Positions 1 through 8,781 of a DNA stretch of 64,000 bases are shown one piece after another (position 1 is the stretch's first letter; each line of letters starts with the position of its first letter). This DNA comes from an uncultured bacterium (GTDB lineage Bacteria; Bacteroidota; Bacteroidia; Bacteroidales; Muribaculaceae). Made by a program: the position numbers and the translations under genes. The stretch lies in the NCBI GenBank assembly GCA_905214715.1, contig CAJMMT010000010.1:47610-111609 (forward strand), given 5' to 3'. The notes under the pieces were generated by a model. It searched no databases. It saw nothing but the letters and a program-made list of their open reading frames with translations, and had not been told where the DNA came from.

Positions 1-198
1 AGTAAGAGAACAACTATACCGTACTATTGAAGAAGCGTCGTCCATCACTGATACATCAGATTTAATACGTTCTTTCAGTTCCTTACTAAGAGGTACTGGA
101 TTGTAGGGACGGTTTTGTAACTTTTTTAAATAGAAACCTTGACAGGCAACGACTAAAAAAGTCAACATCGCCAAAATTATTACAATTTTCTTTTTCAT
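1..198 (-). CDS. Partial small lipoprotein-like gene of the phage-like segment
   Basis: The frame starts at an ATG (198-196) and stays open to the window edge, giving 66 codons with the C-terminus missing. The N-terminus is lysine-rich, followed by a hydrophobic stretch (about residues 4-18) ending in VVAC at Cys19, which fits a lipobox or a signal anchor. The start overlaps the stop of the neighbouring TAG-containing gene as ATGA, implying translational coupling in one leftward operon. No TAG occurs in the visible part. Function is not recognised. By position it is probably a phage gene; an envelope or lysis role is only a guess. Confidence 0.5.
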   Translation of the reverse strand, partial: MKKKIVIILAMLTFLVVACQGFYLKKLQNRPYNPVPLSKELKERIKSDVSVMDDASSIVRYSCSLT

Positions 199-1043
199 TC
201 ATCTAAATTTATAACAGTTTTAATCTTATATTTGTCAGGCATTGTTTCGGTAGAATTAACTATCGGAGCAATTCCTCTTAAAGTTGGATAATTAAATCCA
301 GGTTTTTCTAACATATTATTCCAATATAGTAAATTATCACTTTTCGCTTCTGAGCTTTCAGTGTTAAAATCGTAATAATCTACTAAGATGTTGTTCTTGC
401 CTCCACTCTGCCCAATGCTACTCTAAATTACTTTTGCAGGAGAGAAATATCCTGTAAGTGGAGTTTGTGTGCTGCCATATCTATTATTCTCAGATACTCG
501 CTTTATATCTTTGGCTGTAATCCTAGATCTATTTCCAGCAGCCTCTTTGATTAATTTTAATTCTTCCTCGGTAAAAGCAGTATTATCTGAAACAAGAGGT
601 TCTATTGACAAAACCCTATTTAAAATCCCTGGATCGCTTAATGCTTCTGTATAATTCTAATTAAAAGTCTTGTCATTCCCCATAGTCCTAACGGCCCCTT
701 CTATAAAAGCACGACCCTTATAAGGTAATGCAATATACAAATCTCTTAGATAATGAGAAGCATTTGCGGGAAGTCCAGCTTTATTTGCAAGATAAAGAGC
801 TCCGTCTGTAATGGCAGCACTAGGATTCTTACCAAGGTTAGAAAGAAATCTTAATGTATTACTACCATGCTACTCCTCTGCATAGTCCATATCAGTAAGA
901 TTATTGTCAAGCTTAGCTCTCACTCTAACCTTATCAGGCTATGTCCAATAAAAATAACCATCTTTAAATTGAACTTCTCCCTAGGTTTTATCTGAGTTGA
1001 TTCTGTAGTATTTTCCGTTCTTTTTAATGAATTTATGTGCCAT
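195..1043 (-). CDS. Phage-like protein gene with five in-frame TAG codons (recoded TAG)
   Basis: From ATG (1043-1041) to TGA (197-195) the frame is 283 codons. It contains TAG at codons 21, 35, 58, 129 and 207 and no TAA or TGA before the end. A standard-code reading sees only a 62-residue fragment (423-611). Between the TAGs the peptide is ordinary and soluble-looking, for example KKNGKYYRI near the start and VDYYDFN near the end. TAG read as glutamine is known in gut phages (some crAss-like phages and Lak phages), and the contexts here (T-TAG-G, T-TAG-P, E-TAG-H, N-TAG-N, I-TAG-S) accept Gln. The DNA is much more AT-rich than the chromosome to its right. It overlaps the next gene as ATGA. 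The product is not recognised; a virion or other late phage protein is plausible. A pseudogene with only amber stops is the less likely alternative. Confidence 0.75.
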
Positions 1044-1127
1044 AATTTGATGTTTGATAATAATGGCAAATTTACAAATTATTTTGGAGTTAAACAACTC
1101 TCCACCCCCCATATAAAAAAGGAATTG

Positions 1128-1201
1128 TAGGACATTCTGGACTCGAACCAGAGACTTCACATCTTATCAGGATGGTCCTCTACCAACTGAGGTAATGTCC
1201 T
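1128..1201 (-). tRNA. tRNA-Ile(GAT)
   Basis: Reading leftward, a full cloverleaf is visible. There is a perfect 7-bp acceptor stem (AGGACAT with ATGTCCT), a D arm CCTC/GAGG, an anticodon loop CTGATAA with anticodon GAT (at 1168-1166), and a T arm TCTGG-TTCGAGT-CCAGA. CCA is not encoded. It lies 85 bp upstream of the recoded gene in the same orientation and in AT-rich DNA, so it probably belongs to the phage-like segment. It is not the suppressor tRNA the recoding would need. Confidence 0.85.
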
Positions 1202-1207
1202 TTGATG

Positions 1208-1234
1208 AAAAAACGGGAGGACCGAGGCCCTCCC
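1208..1234 (-). terminator. Rho-independent terminator, leftward
   Basis: The arms GGGAGG (1215-1220) and CCTCCC (1229-1234) pair perfectly, with further CC/GG pairing inside the loop. On the minus strand the stem is followed by a run of T (1213-1208). It sits directly upstream of the tRNA-Ile gene, so it ends some leftward transcript from its right, where I see no clear gene. Confidence 0.65.
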
Positions 1235-1881
1235 TATTGAGATTACATTCGCTTCTAACCTCGTCGCAACCATAACGATCTTAATGCTCACGCACTAACC
1301 CGATACGAATTTCTTATCATGAACTTGAATACTGTTTAGGACATATCAATAACCTTATATTTTTAGAGGCGGGTCCCGTAATCATTGGGAAAACCGCCAT
1401 TTAAATTTATATGCGCTGTTTAATTTACCGTGAGCACAGTCTCCAATTTTCTACCTGACACCTCCTCCTTATCTAATTTTTGCAAATCTGCGTTTTTCAT
1501 TCCTATGCATCCTTCGCTTTCGCGTTTACCCACAGATTCAAGGGAAAATGTACCATGTCAAGACACAGTATGTTACCGTCAGCGGAAAGACAGTTCAGGG
1601 AACACTTCTGGAAAGCGATAAATATGCCTTGAAGTTGGAAGATTTGAAAACCAGAATATCGGCTACTGCAAAGCTCGCATAGAGAGTTTCATCACTTTAT
1701 GTGCGAGAATCATCAAGAAAAAATGAAGGAGCCCACTAAGAGCTTGTCTAAAACTTCTCGATTTCATACTATCCACATTTTTTTGATGAATCCTTGAATT
1801 GCAAAGACTCTTAAATCATGGAAACACGTTATACTAACAATTGATTAATTTTATTAAATTGAATCATAGCTTCGAACATAT
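1235..1881. other. Junction region with no confident gene
   Basis: No convincing gene of normal length lies here. There is an imperfect stem-loop at 1369-1399 (GGCGG/CCGCC with TCCC/GGGA inside). A 26-codon minus-strand ORF (1420-1500, starting MKNADLQKLDKEE) looks slightly like the leader of Bacteroidota RiPP precursors. A 44-codon plus-strand ORF (1548-1682, starting MYHVKTQYVTVSG) looks like a fragment of a larger protein. The stretch 1740-1881 is AT-rich and probably contains the promoter of the flavodoxin gene. The change from phage-like to chromosomal DNA must fall in or near this interval. Confidence 0.4.
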
Positions 1882-2514
1882 ATGAAAGTTTTGATATTCA
1901 ACGGCAGCGCGCACATAAATGGCTGCACAGCCCGCGCCCTCACCGAACTGGAGAAGACGCTCAATGAGAATGGCATCGAAACGGAACGTATCGAGGTTGC
2001 CAACAAGGACATACGAGGTTGTATCGGATGTAACTATTGTCGAGAACATAACAAGTGCGTATTCAACGATCTGGTAAACGAAACGGCTCCGAAATTCGCT
2101 GAATGCGATGGTATTGTGATGGGATCACCGGTCTATTGGGCCCATGCGAACGGACAGGCATTGGCATTTCTCGACCGCCTGTTCTACAGCACATTTTCTA
2201 CGATAGACAAGACAATGAAAGTCGGAGCCGCCGTGCTGTCCTCCCGGCGTGCCGGTTCCACATCCGCGATGGAAGAAATCAACAAGTATTTCACCATGAA
2301 CTCAATGCCGATAGTTTCAAGCACATACTGGAATGAGGTACACGGTTTTTCCGCCGAAGATGTGGAAAAAGACCTTGAGGGTCTCCAGACCATGCGCAAT
2401 CTTGGCCGGAATATGGCGTTCATGATTAAAGCCATAAAAGCACAGGCTAATGCCGATGGAGGGATGCCTAAACAGGAAAGGAAGTTCTTTACAAGTTTTC
2501 CGGATGGACTTTGA
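1882..2514 (+). CDS. Flavodoxin-family NAD(P)H-dependent FMN reductase
   Basis: The product is 210 residues and begins with a flavodoxin-like first strand and phosphate loop (VLIFNGSAHINGCT, residues 3-16) that binds FMN. A cysteine-rich stretch, GCIGCNYCREHNKC (about residues 46-59), is typical of iron-sulfur-flavoprotein-like reductases of this family. The motif GSPVYWAHANGQ follows near residues 81-92 and contributes to the flavin site. The protein is cytosolic, its substrate is unknown, and a redox or quinone/metal reduction role is an inference. The downstream TonB receptor starts 10 bp after the stop, so the two are likely one transcript, which suggests a link to uptake of a metal or redox-active ligand. 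Confidence 0.85.
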   Translation: MKVLIFNGSAHINGCTARALTELEKTLNENGIETERIEVANKDIRGCIGCNYCREHNKCVFNDLVNETAPKFAECDGIVMGSPVYWAHANGQALAFLDRLFYSTFSTIDKTMKVGAAVLSSRRAGSTSAMEEINKYFTMNSMPIVSSTYWNEVHGFSAEDVEKDLEGLQTMRNLGRNMAFMIKAIKAQANADGGMPKQERKFFTSFPDGL

Positions 2515-2524
2515 ATGAAATATA

Positions 2525-4402
2525 GTGGTTAACGTGAAAACCTCATTATCATTGGCGATTTGCATTTTATCTCCATTCATGGCGACAGCGGGCGGAACGG
2601 AGGTAAATGATACGACAAGGGTTCTCGATGAAGTCGTGGTTGTCGAAAGTGCGGCCAAAGCACCTGTGCCGCTGCTTCCTCTGGATGTAAAGATCATAGA
2701 CAGCGCGACAATCGACAACAGCACCGAAACCAACCTGCTTCCGGTATTGCAGAATAGAATCCCCGGAATGTTCGTAACAGAGCGCGGACTCGCCGGCTAT
2801 GGCGTAAGCGGAGGCGGCGCCGGCGCAGTATCCATACGTGGTGTAGGAGGTGGAAACAAGGTATTGTTCCTGATTGACGGGCAACCGCAATGGACCGGGA
2901 TTTTCGGTCATTCATTACCGGACACCTATGTTACCAACGATGTTCAACGGGTAGAGGTCGTAAGCGGTCCTTCATCCCTGCTTTATGGATCCGGAGCGAT
3001 GGGAGGCTCGGTGAATCTCATTACCCGCCATGCCACACAGGAGGGATTCGCCGGTTCGGTACGTGCTATGGGAGGGAGCTACGGAACCCAGAAATATGGA
3101 GCGAAAGGGGGATATAAGCATGATGGCTTGCGCGCCTTTGCCGCCGCAAGCTATGAATCTTCCGACGGCAATCGCCGTGGCATGGGTTACTGGCTGGCGA
3201 ACCAATATGCATCTGTCAGTTACAACTTTTCAAGTCATTGGGAAGCAGGAGCCGATGTTATGCTCACTGAGACCAAGGCTGACAATCCCGGCTCTGTTTA
3301 CCGTGAATTGCCACTCGACATGTGGGCGAAGCAACTTAGGACAACGGCATCGGTCTTCGTCAAGAACCGCTATGAAATAACATCCGGAGGAATTCAAGTA
3401 TATTACAACTGGGGAAAGCATGACATCGACGATGGACTTGACAGTCGAAACAAACCGCGCACTTATCTCTTCCACTCGAAGGATTTCAACATGGGCGCCA
3501 CGATATACCAGACCGTGAAACCATGGGGAGGCAACGATTTGAGTGTGGGGTTGGATTTCAAACACTGGGGAGGCAAGGCATACAATACAGACAAGACCGA
3601 TGGCGAGGAATCGCCGATAGTCGACAGGCATGTGAACGAAATTGCCGGATATGCGATGATGCAGCAGTCGCTGTTTAACAGTATCCTGCGCCTGAACGCC
3701 GGAATCAGGCTGGAACACTCATCGCAGTTCGGAGACGAATGGGTGCCGCAAGCCGGCTTCATTCTCCGACCCCTTTCCGCGAGCCGTATAAAATTCAGCT
3801 ATGGAAAAGGATTCCGCTCGCCCAATATACGTGAGCTATATATGTACGGACCTCGCAATCCGGAACTCCTGCCTGAGCGGATGGACAATTTTGAGGTAGA
3901 ACTTCGGCAATGGCTTTGGGACAGCCGTCTGAATCTCGGTCTGTCGCTATACTATATCAACGGGGACAATATGATCCAGACCGTAATGGTAGACGGCAGA
4001 TCCAAAAACATGAATACCGGTAAATTTATAAACAAAGGATTTGAACTGGATACGACTTACAATATAAATCCGGAATGGTCTCTTACAGCTAACTACGCCT
4101 ACCTCCATACCGACACTCGTATCGTAGGAGCCCCGAAGAACAAACTTTTCGGAGAAGTCGCTTATACACCGGGACATTGGCAGTTCACGCTCGATATATT
4201 GGGTGTCTGGGGACTGAATACCGAGGAATCAAAAGAAGACTACGCCCTGCTGAATGCCCGCGCCGCTTATTCATTTGATTTTGATAAACCTCTGACACTG
4301 TTTGTAAAAGGCGAAAACCTTACCGCAACCAGATACCAGATAAATTATGGCTTCCCGATGCCGCGTGCCACTGTAATGGCTGGTGCGGAATGGAAATTCT
4401 GA
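2525..4402 (+). CDS. TonB-dependent outer membrane receptor
   Basis: The product is 625 residues with a signal peptide (cleavage near ATAGG), a TonB-box-like VLDEVVVVES just after it, a plug domain (about residues 45-155, including SIRGVGGGNKVLFLIDG and PSSLLYGSGAMGGSVNLI), and a long beta-barrel ending in the aromatic residue expected of outer membrane proteins (AEWKF). The start is GTG. A second in-frame GTG at 2534 gives a tighter signal peptide (MKTSLSLAICILS) and is equally possible. At this size it resembles siderophore, cobalamin or metal receptors rather than the larger SusC type, and no SusD partner is present. Co-transcription with the flavin reductase fits uptake of a ligand that is then reduced, but the substrate is not known. 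Confidence 0.9.
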   Translation: MVNVKTSLSLAICILSPFMATAGGTEVNDTTRVLDEVVVVESAAKAPVPLLPLDVKIIDSATIDNSTETNLLPVLQNRIPGMFVTERGLAGYGVSGGGAGAVSIRGVGGGNKVLFLIDGQPQWTGIFGHSLPDTYVTNDVQRVEVVSGPSSLLYGSGAMGGSVNLITRHATQEGFAGSVRAMGGSYGTQKYGAKGGYKHDGLRAFAAASYESSDGNRRGMGYWLANQYASVSYNFSSHWEAGADVMLTETKADNPGSVYRELPLDMWAKQLRTTASVFVKNRYEITSGGIQVYYNWGKHDIDDGLDSRNKPRTYLFHSKDFNMGATIYQTVKPWGGNDLSVGLDFKHWGGKAYNTDKTDGEESPIVDRHVNEIAGYAMMQQSLFNSILRLNAGIRLEHSSQFGDEWVPQAGFILRPLSASRIKFSYGKGFRSPNIRELYMYGPRNPELLPERMDNFEVELRQWLWDSRLNLGLSLYYINGDNMIQTVMVDGRSKNMNTGKFINKGFELDTTYNINPEWSLTANYAYLHTDTRIVGAPKNKLFGEVAYTPGHWQFTLDILGVWGLNTEESKEDYALLNARAAYSFDFDKPLTLFVKGENLTATRYQINYGFPMPRATVMAGAEWKF

Positions 4403-4477
4403 TAGGCGGCCGCTTAGAGTCTGTTTAAAAACAAACTCGTAACACTTGAATAACCGGGAACGGCAACATTGTTAAAC

Positions 4478-4525
4478 GGCGGCGGATTCTTCACGACTAA
4501 CGAATCCGCCGCCTATATTTTATTA
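4478..4525 (+). terminator. Terminator after the TonB receptor gene
   Basis: The 12-bp arms GGCGGCGGATTC (4478-4489) and GAATCCGCCGCC (4502-4513) pair perfectly around a 12-nt loop and are followed by an AT-rich tail with T runs. Confidence 0.8.
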
Positions 4526-4614
4526 TTGATACAGAAAACAGCGGCATGCAAGACTATAATATCCCCCATAATATCCGCCATGCGAATTCAAGCGGATAAT
4601 AAACTTGGAACCTG

Positions 4615-4645
4615 TTTATTACTTCTGACTAATTGATTATATTTG
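4615..4645 (+). promoter_or_regulatory. Bacteroidota-type promoter of the TPR gene
   Basis: The -7 box TATATTTG (4638-4645) fits TAnnTTTG. TTTA at 4615-4618 lies 19 nt upstream as a -33 element with one mismatch to TTTG. The -7 box ends only 4 nt before the ATG at 4650, so the mRNA should be leaderless or nearly so. Confidence 0.65.
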
Positions 4646-4649
4646 TAGG

Positions 4650-6647
4650 ATGAAAAAATTTCTGCAGACATTCCTTCATGCACGTGTTACGGCATTCGCC
4701 CTTATGGCCGGTGGCTTCATGCTTCCTGCGTCGGTCTCCGCGCAAGTCAACGCCGAACAGGTCCTGAACATAGGCCGTAACGTACTCTCGATGGAAGATT
4801 ACATGCTGGCCATACAATACTTCAACCAGGCCATCAAGGCTAAACCATATATGGCCGACCCTTATTTCTACAGAGCTCTCGCGAAACTTAACCTCGACGA
4901 TTATAAAGGAGCCGAAGCCGACTGCACAGCGGCTCTCGAACGCAACAAGTTCAAGACCGAAGCCTATAAGCTGCGTGGGTTCGCACGCCAGCAGATGGGC
5001 CTTGACTCCCTGGCCATAACGGATTACGACACCGGGCTGCTTTCCAACCCCTACGACCGCTATTTTCTATATTATAAAGGTGTGGCCGAAACTCAGGCCG
5101 GACGCTATCCCCAGGCAGACTCGACATTCAACCGTCTCTTGAAAAGCCATCCCAAGTTCGATGAAGGAGTGGCCGCCCGAGGTCGTCTGAACCTGTTGCG
5201 TGGCGATACAGTGGCTGCGCTTGCCGATGCCGACCGCGCCATAGCCCTAAACAGGACACTCCTCAACCCATGGCTGATGAAAGCTCAGATTCACGCCGAC
5301 CGACGCGAGTGGCAGGATGCGCTTAAAGAGATGGATGAAGCGATACTGATTCGCCCCGAACAACCGGAGTTCTATCTTAACCGTGCCTATATGCGCTACA
5401 ACGACGATAATTTTTTCGGCGCCATGGCCGACTATAATTACGCCCTCCAGATAGAACCGGAATATATACCCGCGCTGTTCAACCGGGCATTGCTCCGGCT
5501 TGAGGTGAAAGATCTGGAGCGTTCTGCCGACGACTTCACAGAAGTATTGAGGCTTCAGCCAAGGAACTTCCATGCCCTTTACAACCGTGGTCTGGTACGT
5601 CTTGAACTGGGCCAATATCGTCAGGCTCTTGAAGACTTCAAGGCCATAGCCGCGCAGTACCCGCGGTTCTATCCCGTATATTACGCTATGGCCGAATGCA
5701 ACCGCCTGGCAGGCGATCTGCGCTCGGCAGCATCCAACATACATAAGGCGGACAATATGGTATCGGCTTACGTGAAGGATCCCAATCGCAATCCGCTTGA
5801 CCGGCCGGCGATAGCATCGGGACAAAACCGTCAGAACATGAATCAAGATGCCGATGAAACCGAAAACGAAACCGAGGTAATGGAGCAGTTCAACCGTCTG
5901 GTTACGGTAGAACCGTCAGACGAACCTGAACTCGCATTCAACGAGCGTATAAAAGGTCGCGTGCAAGACCGCAACATCGCGGTAGAGCCGGAAGCGTTAT
6001 TCACGCTCGGACTCGGAGCTCCACGCCGGTCGCTACAGACCGGCGCCGATACCTTCAGGGAACTCGCGGAATTCAACAGCGCCGGATACATAGGAGAACC
6101 CGTTACTCTCAGTAACGGATGGGGAGCGCTGACCGACAACGAATTCGCCGAATTGAGCGAAATCGCGTCCGACAGCAAGCGGCAGCGCCCCGCAGACCAC
6201 TTCATGAGAGCCATAGCGATGACAATGCTTAAAGACTATCGGGGCGCCATACAGGCATTCGGCAAGGCCATAGAGGGCAGCCCCGGCTTCACTCTCGCAT
6301 ATCTTGGCAAAGCCACGGCCGAAACTTATCTCGGCATAGCCGAAAATTCTCTTGATCTCCAGCTCCAGGCCCTGCGTGACCTCGACAAAGTAATAGAGGC
6401 CAATCCGCGCAATCCATACGCCTGGTACAACAAAGCCGCCATCCATTATTCGCAGCGCGACTACGCTGAAGCCACCCGGTCTCTCGACAAAGCTATAGAA
6501 ATCGATCCCCATCTCGGTGCCGCATGGTTTAACCGAGGACTTTGCCGACTGCAGGCCGGACTGAAACGCGAAGCGTTCGCCGACCTTTCGAAAGCCGGAG
6601 AATTGGGTGTTTTACCCTCCTACAATTTGCTGAAAAGAATGAATTGA
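4650..6647 (+). CDS. Secreted tetratricopeptide-repeat protein
   Basis: The product is 665 residues with a signal peptide (residues 1 to about 32, ending VSAQ), followed by many TPR units. They form two blocks: about residues 35-385, and about 500-660 with clear final repeats such as NPYAWYNKAAIHY and DPHLGAAWFNRGLC. A low-complexity acidic linker rich in Asp, Glu and Asn (around residues 395-420) separates them. TPR superhelices bind peptides or proteins, so a periplasmic or outer-membrane-associated scaffold is likely. The partner is unknown. It has its own promoter, and the thrS promoter lies across its last codons. Confidence 0.8.
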   Translation: MKKFLQTFLHARVTAFALMAGGFMLPASVSAQVNAEQVLNIGRNVLSMEDYMLAIQYFNQAIKAKPYMADPYFYRALAKLNLDDYKGAEADCTAALERNKFKTEAYKLRGFARQQMGLDSLAITDYDTGLLSNPYDRYFLYYKGVAETQAGRYPQADSTFNRLLKSHPKFDEGVAARGRLNLLRGDTVAALADADRAIALNRTLLNPWLMKAQIHADRREWQDALKEMDEAILIRPEQPEFYLNRAYMRYNDDNFFGAMADYNYALQIEPEYIPALFNRALLRLEVKDLERSADDFTEVLRLQPRNFHALYNRGLVRLELGQYRQALEDFKAIAAQYPRFYPVYYAMAECNRLAGDLRSAASNIHKADNMVSAYVKDPNRNPLDRPAIASGQNRQNMNQDADETENETEVMEQFNRLVTVEPSDEPELAFNERIKGRVQDRNIAVEPEALFTLGLGAPRRSLQTGADTFRELAEFNSAGYIGEPVTLSNGWGALTDNEFAELSEIASDSKRQRPADHFMRAIAMTMLKDYRGAIQAFGKAIEGSPGFTLAYLGKATAETYLGIAENSLDLQLQALRDLDKVIEANPRNPYAWYNKAAIHYSQRDYAEATRSLDKAIEIDPHLGAAWFNRGLCRLQAGLKREAFADLSKAGELGVLPSYNLLKRMN

Positions 6648-6657
6648 ATTATATTTG
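6626..6657 (+). promoter_or_regulatory. Promoter of the thrS operon
   Basis: The -33 TTTG (6626-6629) and -7 TATATTTG (6650-6657) have 20-nt spacing, close to the Bacteroidota consensus. The -33 element lies inside the end of the TPR gene. The 5' leader to thrS would be roughly 120 nt. I see no T-box-like element in it. Confidence 0.75.
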
Positions 6658-6781
6658 CAAATTGATATGGCCGCATCGATGCCGCCATTCCGTTACAGAC
6701 GGCGATCAGCATGATCGCCCTGCCGGAATCGGTTGCAGACAAAGGCATAGTTAAGTGAGAAATATATAACGACAACATACA

Positions 6782-8725
6782 ATGATAAACATTACTTTTC
6801 CCGACGGAAGCGTACGCCAGTTCGAAGCCGGTGTAACTCCGCTTCAGGTTGCAGAAAGCATCTCGTCGCGCTTTGCCGCCGATGTGCTGGCCGCCAAAGT
6901 GGACGATAAGGAGTGGGACGTTTCTCGCCCCATAGACCAGGATGCGAAAATAGAATTGTTCAAGTGGGATTCGCCCGAAGGCCAGCATGCCTTCTGGCAC
7001 TCATCGGCCCACCTACTCGCCGAAGCCCTCCAGGAACTCTATCCGGGAGTGAAATTCGGTATCGGACCGGCGATTGAAAACGGATTCTATTACGACATCG
7101 ACCCGGGAGAACACAAGCTGACATCGGAAGACTTCCCCAAAATAGAGAAGAAGATGATGGAGCTGGCGGCCCGCAAAGAGGCCATAGTACGCTCGGACAT
7201 ATCGAAAGCCGATGCCCTCAAGATGTTTGGAGATCGCGACGAAACCTACAAGTGCGAGCTTATCTCGGAACTCGAAGACGGCACCATATCGACATATACC
7301 CAAGGCGCGTTTACCGACCTGTGTCGCGGACCGCACCTTGCCTCGACCGCTCCCATCAAGGCAGTGAAGATACTGTCGCTGGCAGGAGCATACTGGCGTG
7401 GCGACGAAAAGCGCGACCAACTCGTGCGCGTATACGGCATCACTTTCCCTAAAAAGAAGATGCTCGACGAATACCTCGCCTTGCTCGAAGAGGCCAAGAA
7501 ACGCGACCATCGCAAACTTGGCAAGGAGATGGAGCTTTTCGCATTCTCTCCCACGGTCGGCGCCGGCCTTCCACTCTGGCTTCCCAAAGGAGCCGCCCTG
7601 CGCGACCGTCTGGAGCAATTCCTGCGCAAGATTCAGAAAGAATACGGATACCTGCAGGTAATCACCCCGCATATCGGCAACAAAACTCTGTATGTAACAT
7701 CGGGCCACTGGGCAAAATATGGAAAGGATTCTTTCCAGCCTATCCATACCCCCGAAGAGGGCGAGGAATACCTGCTCAAACCCATGAACTGCCCTCACCA
7801 CTGCGAAATATATAAAGCCTACCCACGCTCATACCGCGAGCTTCCGCTACGTCTGGCCGAGTTCGGCACCGTATACCGCTACGAACAGTCGGGCGAGCTC
7901 CACGGCTTGACCCGAGTGCGCGGCTTTACGCAAGACGATGCCCATATCTTCTGCGCCCCCAGCCAGATAAAGGATGAGTTCCTCAAAGTAATGGACATAA
8001 TCCTCTACATCTTCAAGGCCCTTGACTTCAAGAACTTCGAAGCCCAGATATCGTTGCGCGACCCCAAGAACAAGGAAAAATACATAGGAAGCGATGAGAA
8101 CTGGCATCTTGCCGAGAATGCAATAATCGAGGCTTGCGCCGAGAAGGGACTCAAGGCCCGTCAGGTAGAGGGAGAGGCTGCATTCTATGGTCCCAAACTT
8201 GACTTCATGGTAAAAGACGCCATAGGACGTCGCTGGCAGCTTGGTACCATTCAGGTAGACTACAACCTGCCGGAACGCTTTGGCCTTGAATACACCGGAT
8301 CGGACAACCAGAAACACCGTCCGGTGATGATTCACCGCGCTCCGTTCGGCTCGATGGAACGTTTCGTGGCCGTACTGCTCGAACACACGGCCGGCAAGCT
8401 CCCGCTCTGGCTTATACCCGAACAGGTTGTGGTCCTTCCCATATCCGAGAAGTTCAACGACTACGCCTACAAGGTGGTAAAAGAGCTTGACAAGGCAGGA
8501 GTACGCGCCGTTGTAGACGACCGTAACGAAAAGATAGGCAAAAAAATTCGCGACAACGAACTGAAAAAAATGCCTTATCTGCTCATCGTAGGTGAAAAAG
8601 AGGCGGAAAATGACGAAGTTTCCGTAAGAAAACAAGGCGAAGGCGACAAAGGTACAATGAAAATTGCTAACTTTGCAGCTGCAATCAACGCTGAGGTTGA
8701 GGCCCAGACATCCCGTAAGGAGTAA
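6782..8725 (+). CDS. thrS: Threonyl-tRNA synthetase
   Basis: The product is 647 residues, normal for the family. It charges tRNA-Thr with threonine in the cytosol. The domains in order are an N-terminal TGS fold (1 to about 62), the editing domain with HSSAHLLAEAL near residues 72-82 and CRGPHL near 182, the class II catalytic core with the zinc-binding MNCPHH and the RYEQSGELHGLTRVRGF and HRAPFGSMERF motifs, and a C-terminal anticodon-binding domain starting near 545. It heads the conserved operon thrS-infC-rpmI-rplT, with 56 bp to infC. Confidence 0.98.
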   Translation: MINITFPDGSVRQFEAGVTPLQVAESISSRFAADVLAAKVDDKEWDVSRPIDQDAKIELFKWDSPEGQHAFWHSSAHLLAEALQELYPGVKFGIGPAIENGFYYDIDPGEHKLTSEDFPKIEKKMMELAARKEAIVRSDISKADALKMFGDRDETYKCELISELEDGTISTYTQGAFTDLCRGPHLASTAPIKAVKILSLAGAYWRGDEKRDQLVRVYGITFPKKKMLDEYLALLEEAKKRDHRKLGKEMELFAFSPTVGAGLPLWLPKGAALRDRLEQFLRKIQKEYGYLQVITPHIGNKTLYVTSGHWAKYGKDSFQPIHTPEEGEEYLLKPMNCPHHCEIYKAYPRSYRELPLRLAEFGTVYRYEQSGELHGLTRVRGFTQDDAHIFCAPSQIKDEFLKVMDIILYIFKALDFKNFEAQISLRDPKNKEKYIGSDENWHLAENAIIEACAEKGLKARQVEGEAAFYGPKLDFMVKDAIGRRWQLGTIQVDYNLPERFGLEYTGSDNQKHRPVMIHRAPFGSMERFVAVLLEHTAGKLPLWLIPEQVVVLPISEKFNDYAYKVVKELDKAGVRAVVDDRNEKIGKKIRDNELKKMPYLLIVGEKEAENDEVSVRKQGEGDKGTMKIANFAAAINAEVEAQTSRKE

Positions 8726-8781
8726 TCTTACCGCAACCTACAGATAAAAAAGCGAAAAAACCAGAACCGAAAACCCACTTA

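Noticed and set aside
423..611. 62-residue standard-code ORF
   Set aside because: It is only the piece between two in-frame TAG codons of the larger recoded gene, and its start codon would be TTG in mid-gene.
195..1043. Ordinary pseudogene explanation
   Set aside because: Random decay should give TAA and TGA as well as TAG, and frameshifts. All five interruptions are TAG and the frame is kept to an ATGA overlap.
1235..1410. Second tRNA or 6S-like RNA
   Set aside because: A terminator ends this stretch on the minus strand, but no cloverleaf, long-range stem or clear promoter could be found by eye.
6658..6781. T-box riboswitch before thrS
   Set aside because: No T-box core sequence or terminator/antiterminator pair is visible in the roughly 120-nt leader.
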